51,416 nt of DNA from an uncultured Rhodopila sp. (lineage in GTDB: Bacteria; Pseudomonadota; Alphaproteobacteria; Acetobacterales; Acetobacteraceae), in the NCBI GenBank assembly GCA_903932145.1, contig CAIZFE010000036.1:1-51416 (forward strand), in the 5' to 3' direction. The notes beneath the pieces are model-generated. The model saw nothing but the letters and a program-made list of their open reading frames with translations, did no database searches and had not been told where the DNA came from. Of the stretch, positions 27,401 to 37,263 are shown piece by piece; the first letter of the stretch is position 1; every line of letters starts with the position of its first letter. Position numbers and translations under genes: made by a program.

Positions 27401-27635
27401 TGCCGTTCACAGTGGTGGAATAGGCGCGCTCACTGATGAAAACGACGCGCCGTTCCATGTCCTCGGTGGTGAGGCCCGGATAACTCCAGGCGACCAGCAC
27501 GACGGGGATGTCGATGACCGGAAAAATATCGACGATCATCCGCGTAACCGACAAGACACCCAGCAGCACGACCAGCAAGGCGGCGATGGCAGACGTGTAG
27601 GGCCGGCGCAAGGACATGCGCACCAGTCCGATCAT
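24417..27635 (-). CDS. RND efflux pump, inner-membrane permease (AcrB superfamily)
   Basis: This encodes 1072 aa, within the usual 1020-1080. It has the two-fold repeat of RND pumps: TM1 at about 14-35, a large periplasmic loop, TM2-6 at about 340-500, TM7 at about 545, a second loop, and TM8-12 at about 885-1050. Pump motifs are VDIFPVIDIPVVLV after TM1, GLLVDNATVVIENIHR in TM4, and SVSNSILVVSFANDL in TM10. Compared with AcrB (Asp-Asp in TM4, Lys in TM10), only one Asp is kept; the second is Asn and the Lys position is Ser. It is proton-driven export by family analogy; the substrate is unknown. It is co-transcribed with the adaptor. Confidence 0.93.
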   Translation of the reverse strand: MIGLVRMSLRRPYTSAIAALLVVLLGVLSVTRMIVDIFPVIDIPVVLVAWSYPGLTTEDMERRVVFISERAYSTTVNGISRIESQSIPGIGILKVYFQPGTEIGGAIAQITSVNNSILRSAPPGMQPPAVIQFNASNVPVVQLTMSSQTLTEQQIYDYSLNFIRVKLFTIPGLSTPGPFGGKQRQMNVDVDPGLLAAKGFSLTDVVNALQASNVIVPAGTARIGEREYNVQLNSSPAAVERFNDLPIGVFDGRAVTIGDVGHVSDSFANQANIVHVNGKRAVYLAILKHADASTLAVVDATRAALPEVQAAAPNGLDLKLDFDQSVFVRAAVENVVREAIISSVLVSVLILVFLGSWRNTVIVSASIPLSVFAGIIGLFLTGNSVNLMTLGGLALAIGLLVDNATVVIENIHRNLMLGKKLTVAILDGSAEVIQPLTVATLAICIVFFPVVMLFGVARYLFIPLAATVVFCMLASYALSFTVVPSFARMLLGSDTSHHVPPTGFFGLFDRGFEKFRRGYWWMLDGTLRNRAVVLGGFVLLLVVTGGVATTIGLDFFPSADVGLIKMHYRAPPGTRIEETEKQVLQVEEAVRAIIPAAELDTVNDTVGVPSSFNLAFVPSDNVGAMDAEILISLKPGHHPTNDYIRNIRAHVPDRFPGSTIYFQTADIVSQVLNFGLPAPIDVQIQDVNFERSYGLAQQLVARMKMIPGVADPHIVQVLNYPGLQIDVDRMRAAKLRVSQRDVANNMLTSLSSSVLVSPNFFLNPQNNVNYSVAVQTPLSEIKTLDDLLATAVSTPVAPTIIDPAAVPSASVVRLGDIATIYPRSSLESVNHYTVQRELDIAANVDGRDLGATAADIQKAINEISKGLPITTHIDIRGQNEVMLASFRSLGLGMILAVILVYALLVILFQSWVDPFIIMMAVPGGLMGIIWMLALSGTTINVESLMGSIMTIGISVSNSILVVSFANDLRSRDGSSATEGAIGACTIRLRPVLMTALAMIIGMLPMALGLGDAGEQNAPLGRAVIGGLIMATVATLFIVPIFYTLLRRAPPTLHTLDARFAEEAADTGVTPHG

Positions 27636-27753
27636 TGATTACCCCCCGGTTGACCGCCGATCTGGCGACGCGTGCCAGTATTACCGGACAACAACGGCCT
27701 GCCAAGTTTCGGAGGGTCCAGCGCTTACGCTTTCCGCAACGGAATCAGCCGGA

Positions 27754-28266
27754 TTACGCTTCCGGGATCGGTGCGTAAGCCAGTTCAACGGTCTCCGGCG
27801 CGTTCGCGATGGCACGCAGGTAGCTGCGAGCCGTCCTGTCAGGCTCCCGCTTGCCGGTCTCCCAGTTACGCAGGGTTTCGACCTCCAGGCCGTAATGCAG
27901 GGCGAACTGTTCGCGCGTCATCCCCAGGCGCTCGCGCAACGCCCGCACATCGACGTCCGGTTCAGGATGCAACCACACCGCGCGAATCCCCGCCTTCGCA
28001 AGCTCGACGGCCAGAACGTGCGGATCCTCCACCATAGGCAGTTCCACGAACACCCGGCCTTTTGCCAGCAGCGTTTCAACCGCGCGCTTCGCCCGCAGCA
28101 TGGGCAGGCCCCGCCGAACCAGAGCGTGCGCCGCGTCAATGGTAAGAGGATGGACCCCATCGAGGACCGGACACAGCACGAACACGGCGGGTGAACCGGA
28201 CGTCACGCGGTCGATGGCCCGGATTGGCCCCAGTCGAGCGAATCGCTCCCTCAATGACGATTCCAT
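27754..28266 (-). CDS. XRE-type helix-turn-helix protein (HigA-like), second gene of an overlapping pair
   Basis: This encodes 170 aa. The C-terminal half holds a clear helix-turn-helix of the antitoxin type: LRERLGMTREQFALHYGL, then VETLRNWETGKREPDRTARSYLRAI. The N-terminal half (VFVLCPVLDGVHPLTIDAAHAL, RAKRAVETLLAKGRVFVELP) is a separate small alpha/beta domain without a recognised family. Its first 131 bases overlap the upstream gene in another frame, and both frames read as real protein there. It is likely a DNA-binding autoregulator; whether the pair is a toxin-antitoxin unit is inference from size, overlap and HTH type. Confidence 0.78.
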   Translation of the reverse strand: MESSLRERFARLGPIRAIDRVTSGSPAVFVLCPVLDGVHPLTIDAAHALVRRGLPMLRAKRAVETLLAKGRVFVELPMVEDPHVLAVELAKAGIRAVWLHPEPDVDVRALRERLGMTREQFALHYGLEVETLRNWETGKREPDRTARSYLRAIANAPETVELAYAPIPEA

Positions 28267-28519
28267 CGAGATCCATTCCTTCTATCATAGCATGCGCGAT
28301 CACCATCAGGTTGCCCGGCCCCACCTTGTTCGCGGCCCAATCCTGAGCATGGAGCCCCCGCAATACCATCGTCCGGCCCACCATCACCGGCTGCGCCATG
28401 AACGTGAGCGGCCCCACCGGAGTGAGAATGCGCATCGTCACAATAGGGTCGTCGGTCATGTCGTCAACGAAGTCAAACGAGATGTCTCGGGTGCTCCACA
28501 GCGTCATACAGTGGTCCAA
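28136..28519 (-). CDS. 127-aa protein of unknown function overlapping an XRE gene
   Basis: This encodes 127 aa, possibly starting at an internal Met (MTLWSTRD or MTDDPIV). The core is RILTPVGPLTFMAQPVMVGRTMVLRG, then LMVIAHAMIEGMDLDGIVIEG, then RSTGANPGHRPRDVRF. No signal or membrane segment is present. The last 131 bases are shared with the downstream XRE-type gene in a different frame. I do not recognise a domain, but the gene order (small protein, then HTH protein) is that of HigBA-like modules. Its predicted alpha/beta content does not look like a typical RelE-fold toxin. Confidence 0.65.
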   Translation of the reverse strand: MDHCMTLWSTRDISFDFVDDMTDDPIVTMRILTPVGPLTFMAQPVMVGRTMVLRGLHAQDWAANKVGPGNLMVIAHAMIEGMDLDGIVIEGAIRSTGANPGHRPRDVRFTRRVRAVSGPRWGPSSYH

Positions 28520-28550
28520 TGGCCCAGTGAAATCAAGTCCCGATTACCTA

Positions 28551-29714
28551 TCACGTCTGGTGTGCTAAACCGAGCCAATCGTCGCTTTGCATCTCGTCGA
28601 GGCGAGAGGCGGTGCGTTCGAACATTTTCGCGTTCTCGCCGCGCTGGTAGAGCTTGTCCGGTTGCGCGTCGGCCGAGGCGATCAGCTTCACCCGTTGATC
28701 GTACAGCGTATCCACCAGCACGATGAACCGCCGCGCCTGGTCGTAGTTCTCGGGCGACAGACGGGGAATATTGTCGATTATCACCGTATGAAAAGTGGTC
28801 GCGACGGCCAGGTAGTCGCCGGCGCCAAGAGCGGTATTGCAGAGCTGGTCGAACGCGAATCTCGCCACGCCGTCGGAGGCCTGCGGCACGACCAGTTGCC
28901 GCCCCATCACCGTCAAGGTCACCGGCCGGATCGCCGATCCGCCGGTCAGTCTCAGGAACGCCTTGTCCAGTTCCTGACGCGACATCGCATCTGCCGGGAC
29001 CTGCCAGGTACGCACGCCACGAATCCGCTCGCGCCGGTAATCGCGGGCACCGTCCATCACCAACAGTTCCAGCCGCTGCTTGATCAGTCCGATGAACGGC
29101 AGGAAGGCGTCGCGCCCGGGCTTTCCCTTGAACAGATCGTCGGGCGTGGTGTTGGACGTCGTCACGACCACGACCCCTCGGTCGAACAGCGCCTGGAACA
29201 GCCGCCCCAGGATCATCGCGTCGGCGATGTCGTTGACCTGGAACTCATCGAAGCACAGCAAGGCCGCTTCACCGGCGATCTGGTCGGCCAGCGGCGGAAT
29301 CGGGTCGGACACATCCGGATGCGCTTTTTTCAAGGCATGGATGCGGGCATGGGCGCTTTGAATGAAGCGGTGAAAATGGATGCGCTGCTTGCGCGGCACG
29401 TCGGCCGTCTCGAAGAACAGGTCCATCAGCATGGACTTGCCGCGTCCGACCTCTCCCACAAGATACAACCCGGTGGGGACGTATTCCTCGGAGGAATACC
29501 GCCGGCGGGTCAGCCACGAGAACAGCCCGGTCGGCTGCGGTGGGGCGGGATCGTAGCCTCGCAAACGCTCCCACAAGTCCTGCAGGCGCTCCACTGCGTT
29601 CGCTTGCGCCGGATCGGCCGCAAGCGAGGCGTTGGCGATCATGGCGCGATAAGCCGGCAGCGGACCACCAGGATCGGCGGGGGCTGGCTTCGGGGGGGAG
29701 AGGGATTTATCCAT
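28551..29714 (-). CDS. zapE: Cell division protein ZapE (AFG1-like ATPase)
   Basis: This encodes 387 aa from 29714 (MDKSLSPPKPA); the frame continues to 30287 but that part is antisense to the next gene. It is an AFG1-family P-loop ATPase: Walker A GEVGRGKS (87-94), Walker B LLCFDEFQV (about 149-157), TTSNTTPDDLF as sensor region, and the family-specific HFHRFIQSAHARIHAL and RRFIVLVDTLYDQRVKL. ZapE acts at the division ring in proteobacteria; the yeast homologue works on mitochondrial protein quality. In many alphaproteobacteria it sits by mdh, but here it is 12 kb away and divergent from the fusion gene at 29772. Confidence 0.95.
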   Translation of the reverse strand: MDKSLSPPKPAPADPGGPLPAYRAMIANASLAADPAQANAVERLQDLWERLRGYDPAPPQPTGLFSWLTRRRYSSEEYVPTGLYLVGEVGRGKSMLMDLFFETADVPRKQRIHFHRFIQSAHARIHALKKAHPDVSDPIPPLADQIAGEAALLCFDEFQVNDIADAMILGRLFQALFDRGVVVVTTSNTTPDDLFKGKPGRDAFLPFIGLIKQRLELLVMDGARDYRRERIRGVRTWQVPADAMSRQELDKAFLRLTGGSAIRPVTLTVMGRQLVVPQASDGVARFAFDQLCNTALGAGDYLAVATTFHTVIIDNIPRLSPENYDQARRFIVLVDTLYDQRVKLIASADAQPDKLYQRGENAKMFERTASRLDEMQSDDWLGLAHQT

Positions 29715-29771
29715 GGCGGGTGACCGAGGAGATAGCGTGTCCCGATCCGAACGCCTAGACTTCACAGTCAC

Positions 29772-31610
29772 ATGACCGACGCAATCCTGCCTCCCATCCT
29801 TCCCGCCGTCATTGCCCTGGTAAACACCGCCGGCACATGGCTCGCCACCGAATTTTCCCGGCCCGACGGCCCGCGATCCAGCGACTCCGACACCTCGCCG
29901 ATCGATACCGAGATCGAGTTGTTCCTGCGGGACCATCTGACCGCCCTGCTGCCGGCCCGATTCGTCGGTGAGGAAGAAGGCGTTCTGGCGGCGGAGGCGA
30001 ACGGATACTGCTGGGTCGTGGACCCGCACGACGGCACCCGGGCATTCCTGGAAGGTCGCCGCGGCAGTGCGATTTCGGTGGCGTTGTTGCGCGCCGGCGT
30101 CCCTGTCCTGGGCGTCGTCTATGCGCCGACCAGCCCGGACCGAGGCCCGGACATGATCGCCTGGGCCGAGGGCGAACCCATCACCCGCAACGGCGTGACG
30201 GTGGACATCGACCTCACCCGCCGAGCATTGACCGCAACCGAAGTGGTATTCCTGAACCACGGCGCCGGTCAGCGGCCGGTGTGGCACGCGAGTGCCTGTG
30301 CTCCGGCCCGGTTCGCCCCCCTGCCCTCCATTGCTTACCGTCTGGCCCGGGTCGCCGTGGGCGACGGGATTGCCACGGTCACGCTACGCCCGGTGAATGC
30401 CCACGACATCGCCGCCGGCCACGCGCTGCTGACCGCGGCGGGCGGCGTGTTGGTCGCGGAAGACGGTGTGCCGGTGACCTATGGCGAGGAAGGCTACAGC
30501 CGCCCGTCGGCCTGTTTCGGCGGGGCGCCGCTAGCGGTCGCCACCCTGCGCGGACGAACCTGGCGTGGCAGCACCGAACCCAGGCGCCACGCGACGGTCG
30601 GGCTCGACTGGCCGCGCGCCGCCGAAGATCAGCGATTTGATCGGGCGTTGGGCTGCATGCTGGGCACGGTGATCGGGGATAGCCTGGGATCGCTGGTCGA
30701 GTTCCAGGACAGGGCCGCGATCACCGCCGCCTACCCGAACGGGGTCCGCACTCTGGCGGTCAGTCCGGTGTGGAACACGTTGGCCGGTCAGCCAACGGAT
30801 GATACCGAACTCGCGCTGACCCTGGCCCGCAGCCTGGTGCGGACGGTCCACTACGATGCGGAGGACGCCGCCGCCGCCTATGGCCGCTGGTATGCCAGCG
30901 AGCCGTTCGACTGTGGCTTTGCGACACGCCGAGCCTTCAGCGCCGCCGCCAGCGCCCTGACGGACAAGGCCGCCGCCGCTCGCCGTCACGCTGACCCGGG
31001 CAGTCAGAGCAACGGGTCGCTGATGCGCATTGCCCCCATCGGCGTCTGGGCCACCGATCCGAACGAAGCGGCCAGGATCGCCAGCGAGGACTCCGCGCTG
31101 TCACATCCACATCCGGTCTGCCGCGCCGCCTGTGCCGCCTTCGCCGCCGCCATTTCAGCTGCGCTGACGGGTGCGGATCGCGCCGAAATGCTGGCCACCG
31201 CGTTGCGCATCGCTGACGCGGCCGGCGTGGACGCGACGCTGGTCAGTGCGGCGCTACGGCAGGCCGCGGCGGGCGTTGCGCCCGCCGAATTCCAGCACCA
31301 AATGGGTTGGGTGCTGATCGCCCTCCAAAACGCTTTTTTCCATCTCGCCGCCGGGACGCCCGTGGAAGCAGCCTTGATCGCCACCGTCGGCCAGGGTGGC
31401 GACACGGACACCAACGCCGCCATTGCCGGCGCACTGCTGGGTGCGGCGGATGGTCGCGCCTCGCTGCCGAGGGACTGGGTCATGCAGGTTCTGACCTGCC
31501 GCCCCGACGCCGGGCTTCGCCCCGGACGTCCCCGGCCGCCGGAATACTGGCCGGATGACCTGCTCGACCTCACCGAGGCTTTGCTGCTAAAGCGCGCCCG
31601 TCATGATTGA
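29772..31610 (+). CDS. Fusion of an inositol-phosphatase-like (CysQ-type) domain with an ADP-ribosylglycohydrolase
   Basis: This encodes 612 aa in two domains. Residues 1-260 are an FIG superfamily phosphatase (IMPase/CysQ): metal Glu67 in VGEEEG, DPHDGTRAF with Asp84 and Asp87, and a third-site NAHDIAAGHA with Asp212 (His in place of the usual Trp). Residues about 290-600 are an ADP-ribosylglycohydrolase: GCMLGTVIGDSLGSLVEF, PTDDTELALTLARS, GSQSNGSLMRIAPIG, and GQGGDTDTNAAIAGALLG with the magnesium-binding Asp544/Asp546. Each half alone is well known; joined, they suggest coupled removal of ADP-ribose and a phosphorylated product (for example a phosphate ester or PAP-like compound). The metal residues of both halves are intact. 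It overlaps the next gene by 8 bases and is divergent from zapE with only 57 bases between. Confidence 0.88.
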   Translation: MTDAILPPILPAVIALVNTAGTWLATEFSRPDGPRSSDSDTSPIDTEIELFLRDHLTALLPARFVGEEEGVLAAEANGYCWVVDPHDGTRAFLEGRRGSAISVALLRAGVPVLGVVYAPTSPDRGPDMIAWAEGEPITRNGVTVDIDLTRRALTATEVVFLNHGAGQRPVWHASACAPARFAPLPSIAYRLARVAVGDGIATVTLRPVNAHDIAAGHALLTAAGGVLVAEDGVPVTYGEEGYSRPSACFGGAPLAVATLRGRTWRGSTEPRRHATVGLDWPRAAEDQRFDRALGCMLGTVIGDSLGSLVEFQDRAAITAAYPNGVRTLAVSPVWNTLAGQPTDDTELALTLARSLVRTVHYDAEDAAAAYGRWYASEPFDCGFATRRAFSAAASALTDKAAAARRHADPGSQSNGSLMRIAPIGVWATDPNEAARIASEDSALSHPHPVCRAACAAFAAAISAALTGADRAEMLATALRIADAAGVDATLVSAALRQAAAGVAPAEFQHQMGWVLIALQNAFFHLAAGTPVEAALIATVGQGGDTDTNAAIAGALLGAADGRASLPRDWVMQVLTCRPDAGLRPGRPRPPEYWPDDLLDLTEALLLKRARHD

Positions 31611-32235
31611 ACTCGATTTCGCCAAACTGACCTCCACACCGGTCGCAACCGATCCCTTCCCGCACGTCGTGGTGCCAGGCTTCGTCCCGCCCGCAAGCCT
31701 GGACGCCGTGCTGGCCGATCTGCCGCCCCTCGGTAAACGCGGCTCCTTCCCCCCCGACTCCGTGCGGCTCGGTCCAAACGCCAAGGCGTTGATGGAGGCG
31801 ATGGAAGGTCCGCTTCTGCGGGCAGCGATCGAGCGGCTGTTTGCCATCGATCTGAACGACTCCCCCACGATGGTGACCCTGCGCGGCTGGACCAGCGACC
31901 GGGATGGCCGCATCCATTGCGACTCGCTGGCCAAGCGCGTGACGGTGCTGCTGTATCTGAACCGCGAAACCGACGCCTGGAACCGCCAGGAAGGCTGCCT
32001 GCGGCTACTGCGTGGACCCGGGGACCTGGAGGATTTCGCTGTCGAAGTTCCCCCGGTGAACGGCACGCTGCTGGTCTTCCCGAACGGCCCCACGACATGG
32101 CACGGACACCGGCAGTTCGTCGGCCAGCGCTATAGCGTGCAGTTGAATTACATGACGACCGACGACAAGGCGCGCAGTGAAATGCGCCGCCACCGGATCT
32201 CCGCGTTCGTGAAGCGGCTGACCCGAGCCGCGTGA
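31603..32235 (+). CDS. 2-oxoglutarate/Fe(II)-dependent oxygenase
   Basis: This encodes 210 aa. The double-stranded beta-helix core shows the facial triad: His105-Cys-Asp107 (GRIHCDS) and distal His167 (TTWHGH, His169 possible), plus Arg176 (GQRYSVQ), which would bind 2-oxoglutarate. Members hydroxylate proteins, sugars or small molecules; the PhyH/prolyl hydroxylase-like spacing does not fix a substrate. The start lies inside the last codons of the phosphatase/ADP-ribosylglycohydrolase gene (8-base overlap), so the products are made together and may act in one pathway. A basic C-terminal helix (RRHRISAFVKRLTR) ends the protein. Confidence 0.85.
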   Translation: MIELDFAKLTSTPVATDPFPHVVVPGFVPPASLDAVLADLPPLGKRGSFPPDSVRLGPNAKALMEAMEGPLLRAAIERLFAIDLNDSPTMVTLRGWTSDRDGRIHCDSLAKRVTVLLYLNRETDAWNRQEGCLRLLRGPGDLEDFAVEVPPVNGTLLVFPNGPTTWHGHRQFVGQRYSVQLNYMTTDDKARSEMRRHRISAFVKRLTRAA

Positions 32236-32390
32236 AAACCGGCGGCTTTGGTCCAACGGCAAACTGCCTCTCGCCACAGAGGCCGAATCAGCCTATCAAG
32301 CGGCGACAAGTGCGCCACTGAGGCGGGTATCCGCCAACTGGACGCGAACACAGGCACACGCGCGTCGGCGCGCAAGGAATTGAGCGAGAT

Positions 32391-35253
<2,863 letters not shown>

Positions 35254-35261
<8 letters not shown>

Positions 35262-35775
35262 CAAAGACTCTCACAATCCTCGGCGGATTGGGCTCTATCC
35301 GGGGACCTTCGACCCCATCACCAACGGCCATCTCGATGTGATCGCCCGCGCCGCTCGGCTTTTGGACAAGCTCGTGGTCGGCGTCGCGATCAATACCGGC
35401 AAGGGCCCGATGTTCACGCTGGAGGAGCGTGTCGAGATGGTGAAGGAAGAGATCGCGTCGATCGCCGCCCGCAATGGCATGGTGATCGAGGTGGTACCTT
35501 TCAATTCCCTGCTCATCGACTTTGCCCGCGAGGTCGGCGCATCAATGATCGTGCGCGGACTGCGCGCGGTGTCGGACTTCGATTACGAATTCCAGATGGC
35601 CGGCATGAATTACCGGATGGCGCCGGATGTCGAGACGGTGTTTCTGATGGCCAGCGAAACTCACCAGTTCATCGCCTCCCGTCTGGTCAAGGAAGTCGCC
35701 AAACTTGGCGGCAATTTCGCCTCGTTCGTGCCCCCTCTGACGCACGCCCGTGTTTTAAAACGAATCCAGGGCTGA
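35254..35775 (+). CDS. coaD: Phosphopantetheine adenylyltransferase
   Basis: This encodes 173 aa. Start 35254 ([17 protein letters not shown]) follows GAGGAAGG and overlaps the gyrA stop by 8 bases. It is a nucleotidyltransferase fold with [13 protein letters not shown] (the T/HxGH-type motif), the [15 protein letters not shown] substrate loop, and [17 protein letters not shown] near the C-terminus. It transfers AMP from ATP to 4'-phosphopantetheine, the penultimate step of CoA synthesis. The ordering gyrA-coaD-cyclophilin is common in alphaproteobacteria. Confidence 0.97.
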
Positions 35776-35815
35776 ACCGCCCTTTTTCCCCACTGACAGA
35801 TAGAAGGAGGGCGTT

Positions 35816-36364
35816 ATGTATCGCCGCACCCTGATGGCTTCCGGTATCGCGCTCGCCGCCGCGCCGGCGTTCGCCCAAACCCCCGCACCGGATCTCGAGA
35901 ACACGCTGTACCTCGACCTGAAACAAGGGCGCGTGGTCATTCGCTTGCTCCCTGAGGTGGCACCCGCGACCGTGGCGCAGATCAAGACGCTGGCGCGCCA
36001 GGGATTCTACGACAACACGCCGTTCCATCGCGTGATCGAGGGTTTCATGGCGCAGGGCGGCGATCCGACCGGCACGGGTGGCGGCGGCAGCAAACTGCCC
36101 AACGTGCCGCTTGAGACCAGTCAGCGTCACTTCCTGCGCGGCACCTGTGGCATGGCCCGCACAAACGACCCCAACAGCGGCAACAGCCAGTTCTTCATCA
36201 TGTTCGCTCCCGGCGCCTCGCTGGACGGGAAATACACGATCTGGGGGCAGGTGGTGACCGGCATGGAATTGGTTGATCAAATCAAGCGCGGCGCCCCCGG
36301 CAGCGGAACGGTGTCCGATCCGGATAAGATCGTGCATCTGCGCGTCGCCGCCGACGTGAAGTAG
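35816..36364 (+). CDS. Periplasmic cyclophilin-type peptidyl-prolyl isomerase
   Basis: This encodes 182 aa with a Sec signal (MYRRTLMASGIALAAAPAFA), so it works in the periplasm. The cyclophilin core is complete: NTLYLDLKQGRVVIRL, FHRVIEGFMAQGGDPTGTG (catalytic Arg in FHRV), LRGTCGMART, SQFFIMF and IWGQVVTGMELVD. The start follows AGGAGGG. It is 23 bases ahead of a second, signal-less cyclophilin of very similar sequence, a duplicated pair serving two compartments. Function: cis-trans isomerisation of X-Pro bonds during folding. Confidence 0.95.
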   Translation: MYRRTLMASGIALAAAPAFAQTPAPDLENTLYLDLKQGRVVIRLLPEVAPATVAQIKTLARQGFYDNTPFHRVIEGFMAQGGDPTGTGGGGSKLPNVPLETSQRHFLRGTCGMARTNDPNSGNSQFFIMFAPGASLDGKYTIWGQVVTGMELVDQIKRGAPGSGTVSDPDKIVHLRVAADVK

Positions 36365-36387
36365 TTTTTTTGAAGGAGACAACTGAC

Positions 36388-36888
36388 ATGAGCGACTCGA
36401 AACCGGCCCTCGATCCCGAGAACACCCTGTACCTGGACCTCAAGGCGGGCCGCGTGGTGATCCAGCTTTTCCCGGATGTCGCGCCTATGCATGTGGCACA
36501 GATCAAGACCCTGGTCCGCAAGGGCTTCTACGACGGCACGGTGTTCCACCGCGTCATCGAGGGCTTCATGGCGCAGGGCGGTGATCCGACCGGCACCGGC
36601 ACCGGCGGCAGCGACCTGGACAACATCCGAGCGGAATTCTCCGACAAGGCGAAGTTCCTGCGCGGCACCTGCGGCATGGCCCGTTCGGCCAGCCAGCACA
36701 GCGCCAACAGCCAGTTCTTCATTATGTTTGAGCCGGCCTCGCACCTGAACGGCCAATACACCATCTGGGGCCAGGTCGTGGAGGGCATGGAGTTCGTCGA
36801 TGGCCTGAAGCGCGGCAGCGGCGGCGGCGGCACCGTGTCGAACCCGGATAAAATCGAAAAGTTCACCGTCGCGGCCGACGCGGCGTAG
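36388..36888 (+). CDS. Cytoplasmic cyclophilin-type peptidyl-prolyl isomerase
   Basis: This encodes 166 aa from ATG 36388 (MSDSKPALDPENTLYL), placed 9 bases after AAGGAG. It has the same cyclophilin core as the preceding gene (FHRVIEGFMAQGGDPTGTG, LRGTCGMARS, SQFFIMF, IWGQVVEGMEFVDG) but no signal peptide, so it is cytoplasmic. The two genes share long identical stretches and surely arose by tandem duplication followed by gain or loss of the signal. Confidence 0.95.
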   Translation: MSDSKPALDPENTLYLDLKAGRVVIQLFPDVAPMHVAQIKTLVRKGFYDGTVFHRVIEGFMAQGGDPTGTGTGGSDLDNIRAEFSDKAKFLRGTCGMARSASQHSANSQFFIMFEPASHLNGQYTIWGQVVEGMEFVDGLKRGSGGGGTVSNPDKIEKFTVAADAA

Positions 36889-36897
36889 TCTGCCTGT

Positions 36898-36925
36898 CTC
36901 CGCCATGGCACCTGTCATGGCGGAG
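36898..36925 (+). terminator. Hairpin after the cyclophilin genes
   Basis: A perfect 10-bp stem (36898-36907 with 36916-36925) with an 8-base loop starts 10 bases after the stop codon. No T-run follows, so it is terminator-like but may instead protect the mRNA end. It separates the protein genes from the tRNA gene. Confidence 0.55.
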
Positions 36926-37021
36926 GGAGTGTCACGGAGCATCGATCTTTCGACGATTGATGCGATTTTCCGCTTGTGGCGCTTGACCCGCGCCGCTGCA
37001 TGGCGTTCAAAGCGCCTGGGC

Positions 37022-37097
37022 GAGCCTGTAGCTCAGTCGGTAGAGCACGAGACTTTTAATCTTGGGGTCGTGGGTTCGATTCCCACCGGGCTCACCA
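37022..37097 (+). tRNA. tRNA-Lys (anticodon TTT)
   Basis: The cloverleaf is complete over 76 bases. The acceptor stem is GAGCCTG (37022-37028) with CGGGCTC and one G-T pair. The D arm contains AGCTCAGTCGGTAGAGC. The anticodon stem-loop is CGAGA-CTTTTAA-TCTTG, giving anticodon TTT. The T arm contains GGGTTCGATTCCC. The discriminator is A, and the CCA end is encoded (37095-37097). It reads AAA/AAG lysine codons. Confidence 0.97.
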
Positions 37098-37263
37098 AAT
37101 TTTCCACAGTGTTGTGGCAGCCAGCCGCGTCGCACTGTTGATATTCCGCATGCCACTCAAGATTAGCGTGCGACCAACGGCCCATAGGCCGAGGAAATGT
37201 CTGTGGCGCAGTGTTGCGTCGATAGCCGAGCGAAACCGCCCCCAACAGAGGCTGTTGACCGAG

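Noticed and set aside
29715..30287. N-terminal extension of zapE
   Set aside because: The extension is antisense to the phosphatase-ADP-ribosylglycohydrolase gene, and ZapE homologues start near 29714.
37098..37263. Attachment site or tRNA fragment downstream of tRNA-Lys
   Set aside because: I found no repeated copy of the tRNA 3' end in the glycan region and no integrase; only a small 5-bp hairpin follows the tRNA.
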